From NCBI GenBank assembly GCA_951217055.1, contig OX578277.1:59392173-59456172 (forward strand): DNA of 64,000 nt, in the 5' to 3' direction. The stretch is from Gerris lacustris (lineage: Eukaryota > Arthropoda > Insecta > Hemiptera > Gerridae). The notes below the pieces were generated by a model that saw nothing but the letters and a program-made list of their open reading frames with translations, had not been told where the DNA came from and ran no database searches. This document shows, one piece after another, positions 36,440 through 56,430 of the stretch. The position numbers and the translations under genes were made by a program. Position 1 is the stretch's first letter. Each line of letters opens with the position of its first letter.

Positions 36440-36570
36440 ATGGCGTCACTATTTTTTGATAATCTCGATTCAAGAACACAGAAAGGAGAAGTATCACAAA
36501 ACTTTAGGAGTGAAAAGTTTGAAATAAATAAGGGGAAAGGACTTATAATTGTCGATACATCCTCAAATAG
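36440..36570 (+). CDS. Caspase coding exon 1
   Basis: Begins ATGGCGTCACTATTTTTTGA and ends AATAG before gtatta, a phase 2 donor. It encodes a short N-terminus (43 residues) ending in GKGLIIVDTSSN, the first beta strand of the caspase fold (compare RGLALIFN-type strands). The very short prodomain argues for an effector-type rather than initiator-type protein. Confidence 0.8.
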
Positions 36571-39183
36571 GTATTATTTTATTTTTATACGTTTTACTGT
36601 TTTCATCTATTATAAATAAAATCAGTTGATTTTTCAAAAGGTTTAGACAATAGTTATGTTTACATAGTGCATTGAAAAATGATCTGAAAACAGTATCTTT
36701 CCATATAAAAACACGTAATTTAATTTAAAGGTCGAAACACTAAAAGTCTGGAACTGTTTCGTATAACTCACCTTAAGTTACAAACAAACATATTGACTGT
36801 ATTGAGATCGTGGTAGCCCTAACACGATGCCCATTTGCAGTTTTATGTTTCTCCCCTTGCTAACTTGAAACATCGGCCGTACAAACATAACCTCCTTTCA
36901 CAGCCTTCGTAATTATATCACTTATCAAAATCAGCTGTTTTCTAATGATGTCAGAACTGAATCCAAATATTTTCAAATACCAACTCAATACGGTTTTGTA
37001 AACAGACATCAGTTAAAACCGTAACCGTATTGAGATCGTTTTCACTACACCATTTAAACATGGCCAATAATATATTTATATATTCTTCACACAATTTAAA
37101 GTTTAAGCATAGCAGGATGAACGATGTCGTTGTTGAAATAGATTTTAAAATTTCTAGACAGTGAAGACATAGACATTTGCGAACTGATCGCATTTTTTTT
37201 CTTAATTTTTGAGTGAAGTATCAAAAATCAGTGAAGAGTAGATCACAAATATATATCGCGTTTCCAACAAAATGGCGGCCATTTTACCCCCAAAATTAAC
37301 AAAACAAAACCCTCAAAAAATGCCCCCCCCCCCCCCCCCTAGCACCCAAAAAGGTCCGGTCCTAAAAATGAGAAAAAAATACATCTCTTTAGGGCAATGA
37401 TATATTTCCGGGAGTAAATATAAACCAAAATGGACACCCATTTACCCCCAAAAGAATAAAATAAGTGCCTATCCTATGCCCCCCACCCTCTGGAGCCACC
37501 ACTTGCTTGCTTATCTAATACTAAATTGTATTTACTAATAGCTTAGAAAAAAAAGGCAATGAAAATGACACGTCGGAATTAAAGCAAATTCTTAAAAGGA
37601 TGGGGTTTGATGTGACGGTGCTCGAGAACTCTTGGGATAGACGAAGGCGCAATACTACTTACAAAGAAGATGTAGAATCTACTATAAATGACTGTAAGAT
37701 ATTACCACCATTTCACTTTTTACTACCAGCAAAGTTTTACTAATAATCATTTGTCATTCAGTAGGTTTTAAATGTATATTGACCTTTTCTAGATCATGTC
37801 ATAATCTAATAATTAAATTTTTTGCTCAGGGGTTCTTAAAAATGTGCAAATTCATCTATATATCAAAATCACCCCCCCCCCCCCCCCCCAATTAAAATAG
37901 CTTTTATTATATGTAGCATCTGGGATTTTTTGAGAGAAATCATCGTCTTAGGCCTCGGCTACAATACGAGCGGTGAGCGGTGATCGGTGGGCGGCAAATC
38001 GGTGCTGCTTACGTTTATGTGTACATTTAGTACAATGGAAGTAGAGGAGGGCCGGCTAAGATAAGAGCGAGCGTCTGAGCGAAAAATGTTGCCGCTTGTC
38101 GCTTACAGCTTACCACTCAGACAAGACATTAATTTTCGCTCACCGCTCACAGTCTTTCAGTTAATAATAAACTCTCGTCAAGTAAACATTATTGTTATTT
38201 ACATTACCTGTTATTTTCGCTCTTATCGCAGCCAGTGCCGCTCACTGCTCTCCCGCTCTGCCACTTTGCCACCTACCACTCACTGCTCGTATCGTACTCG
38301 AGGCCTTAAAGGAAAAAATTCTGTTTTTATAGTTCACTAGAACAGTAAAATTGTTCTCTTGTTTATCTAGAAATTATTTTCCTTAAAAGGGACTTAAAGG
38401 AATTTGCAAGATTCTATTATGGAGAATTTTCTCGTTTTAAGAACCCAAAAAGTAAACAAGTAATTAAAACAAAATCCTGCAATTTGATTTGTAGAGGCAC
38501 GGAGCTTGAACTACCAAAGCTATTACATTAAGTTTGGTATATATTTGAGATAGGCCATAACTCGAGGCGAAAATGCATTTTTTTTTAATATTAATTATTC
38601 TTTTCTTTAACTTACAACATGCTAACAAGGTAATTATTCTCAGCAATAATAAACCAACATCTGGTAAAATTTCAGCAATGTCGGTAAACTTTTTTCTATT
38701 AATACCGTAGCATGTGTTATCATTACTTACTGGATGACGCATTTGCTTGTTTCAATAATAACAAAAATTAAATACTCAAATTTAAACAATATCATAAGAC
38801 TCCAAACGTACTCAAGAGCTATTATTATTAGTCAAAGATATCTTCAAAAATGATATAATTTTATACACCGGAGATTCAAATCCAGCAGAATACTGTTGGC
38901 ATACTTATTCTCGATGTACAAAGTGTATTTACTTATAATAGATAATATGTTTTTTTTTTTAAGGGTCTAATAATAAAGACGGGATTTTAGACGACATCGA
39001 CTGCTTAATTGTAGCCTTTCTGTCACACGGAGGAAAGGATGAGGCAACGAAGGAAGAATATGTTGTTATTGACTCCGACTACATTTTCACTAGATGGATC
39101 CATGAAAGCTTCGCTAACAACCGGTGCAAAGCATTGTGTGGAAAACCAAAACTGTTCTTTTATAGGGTGAGTACTTGAGGACA

Positions 39184-39220
<37 letters not shown>

Positions 39221-40584
39221 CTTCATAGTTTTCTTTTTCCAGTCGTTTAAAGCCTTCTACATGTCACACCAAAGTAGTCTCCATAACATTAAACATCTTG
39301 GATACTTCTCATATTGCTCCCCTAATACCCAATTACTGCATCTACAGCGTTCTCTATTATACTCTATAGCATAGGGGTTACATTACAGGTTTTTCTCAAA
39401 ATTGTACTTTGGATCGGTGACCCAATGTACAAGATTTTTTTGTGATCCAGGGTGCAATAGGGCATGGTTTTATAAAAATCATCCCACAGCTAAAGGTTGG
39501 ATATTATTTAAAATAAAGACATCTTTGAACTTAATAGATTTTATAGACTTAAAAGATACTATGAGATTTTTTCCTGTATTACCATAATAGCGTCATAATA
39601 GAGTCACAATATATAAATATCAGCTGCACTTTATTGACATTAGATTAATTTATAGAAATATACCGGTATTTGTTTCTCTGAGCTTTCTGAACTGATTTTA
39701 GTAATAACTTACCATCATATATCTTGCGTAGAAACGATTATACTCTTGCTTTTTTTTACTATTAAGAATTGAAGCCACATATTAAATGCCTGGCATGTTA
39801 ATTTTATCCAGCTCAAATTTTAGTAGAAACGACAGAAATAAAAAACATTCTAAGTATTCAAGATATAATTCACCACAATATTGGTTTTAAAGTACATTAA
39901 TTAGAATTAAAAGGGTATTATTTTTATATAATAAAAATTTCTCTACTTTTAGATTGTGGATAATTTTATTACTTTTACACACCCCTAATGTAAAAATAAT
40001 TAAATGTAAATGTATTTTTCTTGGAGAGTTACCATGTTACATGTTAATTTTAACATTTAATGGAACAGTTTCTAATTTAATTTTAGTTTCTTGCTATGGA
40101 ACAAAATATTGATCTGTTGTGAAGATTTTATGTATTTTTTAAAAAAAAATCTAATTCTGATAAAAAAAATTCTTTTAGCACTGCCGAGGAAGCAAAACTG
40201 ATTACGGAACAGAAGTTACATATCAAGCTAAGTCAGACGCAGTACCTTTCACAAGTATAGCGAATATGTCAGAATTTTTCATAGCTCATCCTTCGTATGA
40301 AGGTAGGTAATCATTTTTGCGTAATGGAGAAATTAATCCAAAGGAAGATATAATGAGGTAAAAAAGAATTTAACAAGGCATGACAGGCACTACTGAAGAT
40401 TACTCACACGCTCATAAAAATTATCTATCTATATATATTCGTGAGTGCGTGTGTGTAAAGCGCCCCTCCGAAGAAGTTGGATTGGTAGCTCCCCAATTGA
40501 TACTACTTTTTTTTTTAAAACTGACTTATTTGGTTTCATTTGTATGTAATTGATTACATTTACTTCTTCTTTTTCAAATGCGTT

Positions 40585-40663
<79 letters not shown>

Positions 40664-41592
40664 CATAAAGAGATAGCGTACAAAAAAGTGTCTGACTTTT
40701 TTGTGCCTTTTAAGAATATTTGGTCGGCTAAGTTCGTCTGCGGGACATAACTTGGCAATAGGCATTTGAAAAAAATAAACCGGTGGAGACCAGCCATGTT
40801 CCGCCATTTTTTTTGGACAATGTCATTTTCATGATCCTGAGTATGAACTCAGTTAGTAGACCAAAAATCAAGTTGATGATAGTTTGTCATTTAATAGGTT
40901 AGTTAGTCAAATATTACTCCTATTCAAAGAGATCACCTATATAAGTGACAAACTACCATCAACTTGATTTTTGGTCTACTGACTAATTTCGTACTGAGGA
41001 TCATGAAAATAACATTTTCTATAAAGGGCGGGACGTGGCCACTCTCCACCGGTTTGTTTTTTTCAAATGCCTATTGCCAAGCTATGTTCCGCAGGTGAAC
41101 TTAGCCGACCACATATTCTTAAAAGAAACCAAAATATTTACTTAAACAAAAAATTATAGCTTGATGTTAGTCTGACACTATTTTGCACGCTATCTCCTGA
41201 ACTAGAATCATTTAATGTTGTTTTCATAGTTTTTAATTTTTATAGAAGAGGTCGATTTTTCTTTTGAATATTATCTATTATTACATTTAATTTTAGTTTT
41301 ATTACATAACAAATTACTAATATTGTAACACTTTTTAGGTTACATGACGTTTTTGGTGGAGGATGGAAGTTGGTTTATTCAAATTTTAGTCGAAGTTTTA
41401 GAAGAAATGATCCCAAAAGGGGAAGAATTGCATCATATTATGCTAGAAGTCCATGGTAGAGTGCAAAAATTGCACCACCAACAAAAGAGGAAGAATTCTG
41501 ATGGCATCGAAGAACAAAACATAATTAAAGAAGCTCCAGTTTTCAAGTCGTCAATTACTAAGAAAGTCTATTTCCAGCTTAAGGATCTTTAA
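36440..41592 (+). CDS. Caspase-family cysteine protease, five coding exons, atypical S1 pocket
   Basis: Exons 36440-36570, 37542-37693, 38964-39166, 40179-40302 and 41339-41592 join in frame through GT-AG introns (phases 2, 1, 0, 1) to give 287 residues, the size of a short-prodomain effector caspase. The p20 region contains FLSHGG (catalytic His116) and KPKLFFYRHCRGS (catalytic Cys164). The p10 region contains DGSWFIQ. Caspases cleave after Asp in apoptosis or immune signalling in the cytosol. The usual QACRG is RHCRG here, and both S1-pocket arginines seem to be lost: Lys47 sits where caspase-3 has R64, and no Arg lies in the stretch before DGSWFIQ (caspase-3 R207). The fold and family are clear, but Asp specificity is doubtful. 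It could be a divergent active protease or a regulatory homologue. The start is the first ATG of exon 1; an upstream non-coding exon is possible because an AG precedes it. An AATAAA near 41778 is a candidate polyadenylation signal. Confidence 0.88.
36601..36850. repeat. Copy of the 34860-35110 repeat, in caspase intron 1
   Basis: Starts tttcatctattataaataaa within 31 bp of the exon 1 donor and matches 34855-35110. Confidence 0.65.
37542..37693 (+). CDS. Caspase coding exon 2
   Basis: The acceptor is tttactaatag and the donor is gtaaga. It encodes ELKQILKRMGFDVTVLENSW, the helix-strand unit that aligns with caspase-3 LRETFRNLKYEV. Upstream, KKGNEND aligns with the RSGTDVD loop of caspase-3, so the S1 arginine (R64) is a lysine here. 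An alternative acceptor 4-5 bases downstream would give a premature stop and is rejected. Confidence 0.82.
37950..38306. mobile_element. CpG-rich MITE in caspase intron 2
   Basis: Left end aggcctcggctacaatacga and right end (complement) aggcctcgagtacgatacga form ~30-bp inverted repeats. Flanks TTAG and TTAA suggest a TTAA target, as used by piggyBac-type elements. The 84-codon ORF inside (38086-38340) is not supported. Confidence 0.6.
38964..39166 (+). CDS. Caspase coding exon 3 (catalytic His)
   Basis: A poly-T tract and aag acceptor open the exon, and gtgagt closes it. The 67 whole codons include DDIDCLIVAFLSHGGKDE with the catalytic His-Gly, then a p20 segment ending KPKLFFYR. This is the best conserved part of the gene and needs no frame correction. 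Confidence 0.9.
39191..39217. repeat. Poly-T tract in caspase intron 3
   Basis: About 27 T residues, 24 bp past the exon 3 donor. The rest of intron 3 shows no gene. Confidence 0.9.
40179..40302 (+). CDS. Caspase coding exon 4 (catalytic Cys)
   Basis: The acceptor is ttcttttag and the donor is gtaggt. It opens directly with HCRGSKTDYGTEV, so the catalytic cysteine is the second residue after the intron. The middle, SDAVPFTSIANMSEFFIAHP, matches the p10 start of caspases (D..yayST..G), with weak likeness to the usual maturation site. Confidence 0.88.
40587..40660. repeat. (TA)n microsatellite in caspase intron 4
   Basis: 74 bp of TA next to a fold-back element. Confidence 0.95.
40669..41197. 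mobile_element. Fold-back element in caspase intron 4
   Basis: Arms 40669-40901 and 40936-41197 are imperfect reverse complements (agagatagcgtacaaaa against gcacgctatctcc; gtagaccaaaaatcaagttg against caacttgatttttggtctac). A half-copy lies at 57630-57905. It ends about 140 bp before exon 5. Confidence 0.75.
41339..41592 (+). CDS. Caspase coding exon 5 (p10 end, stop)
   Basis: The acceptor is actttttag. It encodes EGYMTFLVEDGSWFIQILVE (first residues split with exon 4), a helix-rich middle and a final VYFQLKDL that corresponds to the KELYFYH-type last strand of caspases. The stop is at 41590-41592. Between GY and DGSWF there are six residues without Arg, where caspase-3 has YSWRNSK. Confidence 0.88.
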
Positions 41593-42088
41593 GCATAAAA
41601 TGGACTCTCTTAAGTCTATGTAAGCATAAAGCACTTACATAGTGTCAATTAATAAGCTGGTAAAAGTCGAATGTGTGCATAATAGATATAAGTGAATTTG
41701 AATATTTGTATGTTTCCTAATTCATTATGAAAATTATACAACCCTAAAAGTTTATAAATAATAAATGTAAGTAAAACAATAAAAGTGCTTTAATTACTCA
41801 AATGAAAGTTAGCTAAACGTGCAAAAAATAAAATATATAGTGTAGTTGCTATCCGATAGAATGCAGGGCAATGTAATCTGACGATGTAGTATTAGCTTAA
41901 AATGCCGACAGAATGAGCTGGTGGTCGAATTTCCTCCCCAAGCCAGCCCAAGCGTCACATCATCTATTACATTTTATTTTATTTTATTACAATTTATTTT
42001 TTTCGTATATATAAAGAAAGGGAAAGGAACCAAGTTAATAACGCTCGAGGACATCGAATATTAAATATATAATTATAATCAGTTATTC

Positions 42089-51517
<9,429 letters not shown>

Positions 51518-52354
51518 CTGAAATAAAAAAAAATAAATTAAATGAAAAACTCATTTCTGGATCTGATGAAATCCTTTTTCCACAAATACCGACTTTTAAT
51601 TTTGTATGATCATTGACTACGAAGTGAGAGTAGTAAATCTTTAAATATTTACTAAATATATACTATTTGAATTTTAAAGTAATTGAAATACAAAATGTAT
51701 AAATTTTAATAGAAGTAAGTTAATAAATAATTCAGTATTGGTATTAATATAAATATTTTTTACTTTTTAGGGTATCGTTGGTAAAACCAAAGAAAGAAAT
51801 CCTTAACAGTTTCGTTTCAGTGTCTGTTTGTCTGTCACTCTGTATGGTTCCAATAACTTTTGAATCAGAAGAGATAAAAACATGAAACTTTCCAGTATGT
51901 GTGTATGTATGTATGTGTGTTATTATCGTAGTGCCAAGGGTATTTAACCTAGAGAGTTGAAACTTGGCAGAAAAAGCAGTCCTTACTTGTAGTTGTGCCT
52001 CCCGGAAAATCAACATTTTTCTCCATCTTGAACCCAGTTAGCCGAGTCAGCAAAATTAAAATAATCGTAAAATCATAAAAAATTGAAAAATAGTCCGATC
52101 GAGTTGAAATTTAGCATGAACCTCTCTGTATGACAAACATATTCACCAAATTTAATATAAAATTTATTTTTAAGTTATCGATATTTGAATTTGGAAACTT
52201 AGACGGTTAATAATACCGAAAGACTGAGATTTTGTGGTAATGAAACATAATGAATCGTTTATATTACTTGTTGAAATAAATGGAAAACACTGTACTTGAA
52301 AAATATACGTTTATTGGTCTATTCCACAATTTTAATTTATAACAAATCAGACCG

Positions 52355-52433
52355 GTTTCAGCCTCTAAAATACTAAAATATAACAGTTTATAAGAAAATT
52401 AAACAAATATAAAGTATGACCGGCTATCTTCAG
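52355..52433 (-). ncRNA. Hammerhead-like core, Penelope left end
   Basis: CTGAAGA-T-AGCC ... GGCT-GAAACCGGTC on the - strand, with a long (~55 nt) helix II loop. Position and sequence mirror 54196-54273. Confidence 0.3.
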
Positions 52434-52899
52434 TGACTTATATTTCTAGACTGACAAGAAGGAAAGGTGGCAAGGGTTTGGGAGATAAGGTCGGGTGGGG
52501 AAATTCATGGAATTCGTGGAGAGTAGCGGGTGTGAAGGGTTGCAATGGAATTACTAGCTAGGGCAAGCCGAGCTCTAGGTTTAGATGAGAAAAGGAAGTA
52601 TGTACTAAGAAATTACAGGCATGAAAAATTACTAAACTTTAGTTATACAAGTTATAATATGCTACTTATTTATTTAAGTAGCATAAATTATTAAACATAA
52701 TTAAACGTGTTTTTGATCATAAATAAACATAATTGTAAGGTTGGAAAACATAAGGTGGCATAAGGTGGTTATAAGGTGGTAATATAATAAATAAGATCTA
52801 TATGTTAATGACAATTGTAATTAATAATAACTAAGGATGTGTGTGTACTTACTTGCTAAGAAAGGAGGGGGGGGGGGGGGTAAGTTAGGAGCTTATTAT

Positions 52900-53162
52900 A
52901 GGGGTTTGACTAGTATGGAATTGTTTAGGTTCGTTATTTCATTAAAGCAATCGATATGAGGGTTATCTATGGCTCTGTGGATTTTGAGATTTTCTAATAA
53001 ATCCATTTTTTTGCCTTTTTCACAGATGTTAATTAGTTCGAAATTTTGTTTTGTAAACGTGTGATTGGTTTCTATTAGATTATTAGCAAAGCTGTTTATA
53101 TAATTTATCTGTTTTGTTGGCCCATGCTGAGTAATGTTCTTATGTTATCTTCGATAGCTACG
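52900..53162 (-). pseudogene. Penelope-like endonuclease C-terminus
   Basis: Past the insertion the - strand reads FRSYRR, stop, HKNITQHG, then NSFANNLIETNHTFTKQNFE, LINICEKGKKMDLLENLKIH and a stop after ILVKPL. FA..L.E..H.F and ..C.KG..M..LE.. are typical of the end of Penelope proteins. Confidence 0.78.
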
Positions 53163-53701
53163 AAATATAAAGATTGTATCTCTGTTTAGATGCGTAGAAA
53201 GTGATTCATTACGTACTTGCATTCATTTCGTATGCGCGTCTCATAATTCTGAAGAATTCCTCTTTTCTCCGCACTAGGGCGGTAAAAAAGAAGAATTCTT
53301 CACCTTTACGCACGATTAGCGAGTTTTTTACATTTAACAATATTAATTTGCTGTTTGACTAATAAAAGTAACAGTTTATATCGAGTTTTTTTGTGAAAAA
53401 CAATGAGTGATTTAAGTGATTATGACGAATATGAGAAAATTATACCCCTCCCTAAATAATTACTTCGGCACAAAATACAACTAATGAATTAATGCCATTT
53501 TTATCAAAAGAGAAATACAAACTTACACACAGGCAGTTTATTATTCTTTTCTGTGTTTATTATTAAACTATAACAATCGTAGATAAAGTACGGTACGCAA
53601 CTCGTGCGAAAACGGCATTTTGCATTGTTCGTGGGGATTTACTACCCTCGCTGTCGCTCGGGTGCAAACTCCACACTCGCATGCAAAATGCTACTTTCCG
53701 C
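53163..53701 (+). mobile_element. Repeat family B inserted in the Penelope-like element
   Basis: From atataaagattgtatctctg to ccacactcgcatgcaaaatg plus ccgcactcga. The same two halves are at 62490-62165 and 60735-60545 on the other strand. A short ATG frame (MSDLSDYDEYEKIIPLPK) follows the leader, and the distal copy starts MSNLSDKTPPEIINS, so the start codon is shared. The family is not identified. Confidence 0.6.
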
Positions 53702-54151
53702 ACTCGACGCGTAATGTACTATTACACGTTTTGAAACTTTTCCTCCGGTTTGGCCAACCTTTGCATGTGACACAAGTAAGTTTGTAAATGCCGTATTTAT
53801 CTGCTGTGTCTGTTTTTTGTTTTATTGAACCTAGACATTTCCTGAGTGTTATGTATGGTTTATAGGTTATTCTGGTATTATTATTTTGTATTATTTGGCC
53901 TATCTGTGTTGAAATTTTTCCTAGGTATGGTAAACTCACCCAGGCTGGGGATTTATATATGTGTTAATAACTTTTGTTGCAATTTGTATGGCTGATTTTT
54001 CTAATTTGTTACGTAGTATTTTATTTATTATTATTAATGGATATCCGTTGTATTCTGTTATTAATTTTATAGTTTTGATTTGCTTATTAAAGTCTTCTTC
54101 CTCCTTCGGGATGTATATTGCTTTATGGATTAAGCTATGAAATGTTGACAT
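53702..54151 (-). pseudogene. Penelope-like RT end and GIY-YIG start
   Basis: STFHSLIHKAIYIPKEEEDF, then EYNGYPLIIINKILRNKLEK, then LPYLGKIS and KYGIYKLTCVTC followed by KGWPNRRKSFKT. HSL.H.A...P and GIYKL.C..C are Penelope hallmarks. The expected YVGQT is WPNRR here. A frame change or stop between the two ORFs shows decay. Confidence 0.8.
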
Positions 54152-54195
54152 TTTATGTTTATAGTACGTGAAATGTCAACATACGTGAAACGTCA

Positions 54196-54273
54196 CTGAA
54201 GATAGCCGTCATACTTTATATTTGTTTTATATTCTTATAAACTGTTATATTTTAGTATTTTAGAGGCTGAAAC
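54196..54273 (+). ncRNA. Hammerhead-like core, Penelope right end
   Basis: CTGAAGA-T-AGCC ... GGCT-GAAAC on the + strand at the other terminus, as expected for ribozymes in Penelope pseudo-LTRs. Confidence 0.3.
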
Positions 54274-54361
54274 CGTGATTTGTAATAAATTAAAGTTGTG
54301 GTATAGACCAATAAACGTATATTTTAAAAGTACATTGTTTTTCATTTATTTCAACAAGTGA

Positions 54362-54490
54362 TAAAATCACAGGGAAGTACTTGCGTCCAAGTACTTTTTA
54401 GGGTTTTGTAAAAGATTAAGCATGCCCGTTATGTAATTATGATTTTATTCTTCGATCTCATGGGTCCGGGTTCGATCCCCCGGGGGGTCA
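54362..54490 (+). repeat. Repeat with tRNA-like B box
   Basis: gggtccgggttcgatccccc at 54461 gives a perfect pol III B box (GGTTCGATCCC) inside a small stem. The preceding segment (agtacttgcgtccaagtact) recurs at 2200-2235. No convincing A box or full cloverleaf, so a tRNA-derived SINE fragment is more likely than a tRNA gene. Confidence 0.3.
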
Positions 54491-54549
54491 CAATGTTTTT
54501 TATCGGTAATAACGATCAGAAAAATTAATTTTTTCAGACCATTTCCATC

Positions 54550-55450
54550 GCTTCACCATAAGGTATAACCATGAATTATTTCGAAATTTTAGGGCCACCC
54601 GTTATGTAGTGGTTGGGGAGGGGGGGAATTTTTAGGGGTATATTTTGACTTATAAAATTAATAAAGAATGAAAAATTAAAAAAAGCAAATATATATTTGA
54701 TTCCTACTCTTCACCAGCTTTCATTTGATACCCAACTCAAAATTTAAAAAAAATAAAATTTTTGGTGCACCCAAAATTAGCAATTTTTTAAAATTTGGGA
54801 TGAACTCCCGGAATTTTCATCGCCCCACAATAAGGCATTAGCATGAATTATTTCGAACCAGCCGTTATATAGTGGTTGGGGGGGGGGGGGGGGGGGTTTG
54901 GGGTATATTTTGTTTTTTTTACCCAACAAGGAATGCAAAATTTACAAAAGCTTATATTATTTGCGTCCTACTCTTCAGCAGCTTTCATTTGATACCCCAC
55001 TCAAAAATTAAAAAAAATATAAAATTTTGATTTTACAACATTTTTGCGAATTGCGCATGCGCATATTTAATTTTTAACTTCTGTATATTTTTCCTGTGGT
55101 TGGGTCAAAAAGTTGCACCAGTATTTCAAATTTCAGCTCTTTAGCTTAAACGGTTCGGGCCCTATGAACCAAAGAGCGACGGACAGACGGACACATCACC
55201 CTCGGCATAAGGGTTTTGAGAAGAATCTAAAAAACCCTAATAAACGATTCATTACGAAAGAATAAATACATATTTCTATTCTACTCTTTAGTACCTTTCA
55301 TTTGATACCCCACTCAAAATTTAAAATAAATATTTTTTTTCGAGTGACATGAATTATCCGCCATCTTGGATTTCCAGTAGATCAGATCAAATTGCTAATC
55401 TTATTTTTTCTATGGCCCAGCAGACCACACATTTTGCAAATTTTTCTATA
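54550..55450. repeat. Imperfect internal repeats, no gene
   Basis: tttcatttgataccc recurs at 54719, 54986 and 55297, each after actcttcaccagct-like sequence, so three diverged ~270-300-bp units are present. G-runs sit at 54610 and 54880. tatgaaccaaagagcgacgg is a common animal repeat string. Confidence 0.5.
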
Positions 55451-55857
55451 TTTTTAGTAACAGCGGATATACGATTTTAGGGGGGGGGGGGGACACGAAA
55501 AATTTCGATGTTTTTTGACAAAATGGCGCCGAAAATTAAACACTATCCCTAAGTGGTATATATACATACCTGTAATTGACATATAGCATATCGTTGGATG
55601 AGATAAAAAATAAGGAACAAATATAAAAAAAAAACGATGAAATTCCATTAATTAGTTTAAATGTTGTTATTAACGAACATAATTATTAATTAGTGCGATA
55701 CTTTTGTTACACGTTAAAGTTTGTTTACATCTGTCAAAATACCGCAAAAATTCAAATAATTAAATATATAAAATAAAATAAATAAGTGTGATAAATATAA
55801 TAATGTGTTAAATTTTTTTTGAAAAATTGTAATAAAAAAACTAGTTAGTTTAATAGG

Positions 55858-55990
55858 GTCACCCATCCAGCACTGACCACGCCCAAGGCTGTTTGAGTAC
55901 TTGGAAAAGATTGTTCAAGTTCCCTTGACTTTCCGCAGAGGTGTCAGGTAGTCGGGTGTTACGTAACTCCAAATTTACTCAAGTCGGGAT
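55858..55990 (-). pseudogene. 5S rRNA-like fragment
   Basis: The - strand reads aaacagccttgggcgtggtc then agtgctggatgggtgacc. This matches the 5S rRNA core (aagcagcgtcgggcgcggtt, agtacttagatggggacc) across the internal promoter region. Both ends diverge, so it is a pseudogene or part of a 5S-derived SINE (SINE3), not a working gene. Confidence 0.45.
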
Positions 55991-56111
55991 ATTGCTGTAT
56001 ATAATATTATAAATATAGATCAATACTATTAATTATTAGTTTAATAACTAATAATTAATAAAAAATGTCATAATAAAATGTCACTTTTTTAAAGAATTAT
56101 ATTGGTATTAC

Positions 56112-56430
56112 AGAACATCAGCTACATCTAATTCGCCAATCAATTTCTATTAAGCCAGATGTTAATGTTGACACAGTTAAGTGGGTAAAAGTTAATAACA
56201 CGATTAAAAATATTGTTATTATGTTTGGTGATGAAAACGGCCCAAACATTGCTATTGTTCATAGTGTGTATGTTACTAATTGTGAGAATGTGTCTATTCA
56301 AAAGGATACTGCCTATGATTTCTGTGCTTATAAAGTAGAAGTAGTTAATAATGAAATGACTTATGTTCTTACCGAATCACTAGCAAGTCCATTTTTACAG
56401 GGATATAATAAAGCTCATTGTGGGAAATAA
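56112..56430 (+). CDS. Terminal exon of an unrecognised protein
   Basis: A tattacag acceptor is followed by an open frame (HQLHLIRQSISIKPDVNVDT at its start, phase 1 entry) that runs for 105 codons to LQGYNKAHCGK and a stop. The internal ATG at 56221 is therefore probably not the start. Three cysteines (VTNCENVS, DFCAYK, AHCGK) suggest an extracellular fold. AATAAA signals follow within about 50 bp. Hydrophilic composition, steady codon use and clean boundaries support real coding. No family is recognised, and upstream exons were not found because the 1-4 kb before it is repeats. Confidence 0.5.

Larger units (their letters stand above)
52205..54360 (-). mobile_element. Penelope-like element with inverted ends, interrupted
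   Basis: Inverted termini (52205-52440 and 54190-54360; gaggctgaaaccg and its complement) enclose coding remnants on the - strand: 54151-53702 (end of RT and GIY-YIG start) and 53162-52900 (endonuclease end). A 540-bp repeat (53163-53701) splits the endonuclease. Stops are present. This is a dead copy of the Penelope class, which combines RT with a GIY-YIG nuclease. Confidence 0.8.

Noticed and set aside
38086..38340. 84-codon ORF in caspase intron 2
   Set aside because: It lies inside a TIR-bounded MITE and has no domain.
54440..54490. Functional tRNA gene
   Set aside because: A good B box is present but no paired acceptor stem, anticodon arm or A box at the right spacing.
56221..56430. 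ATG 56221 as the start of a 69-residue protein
   Set aside because: The frame is open upstream to a splice acceptor at 56111, so it is internal to a longer exon.
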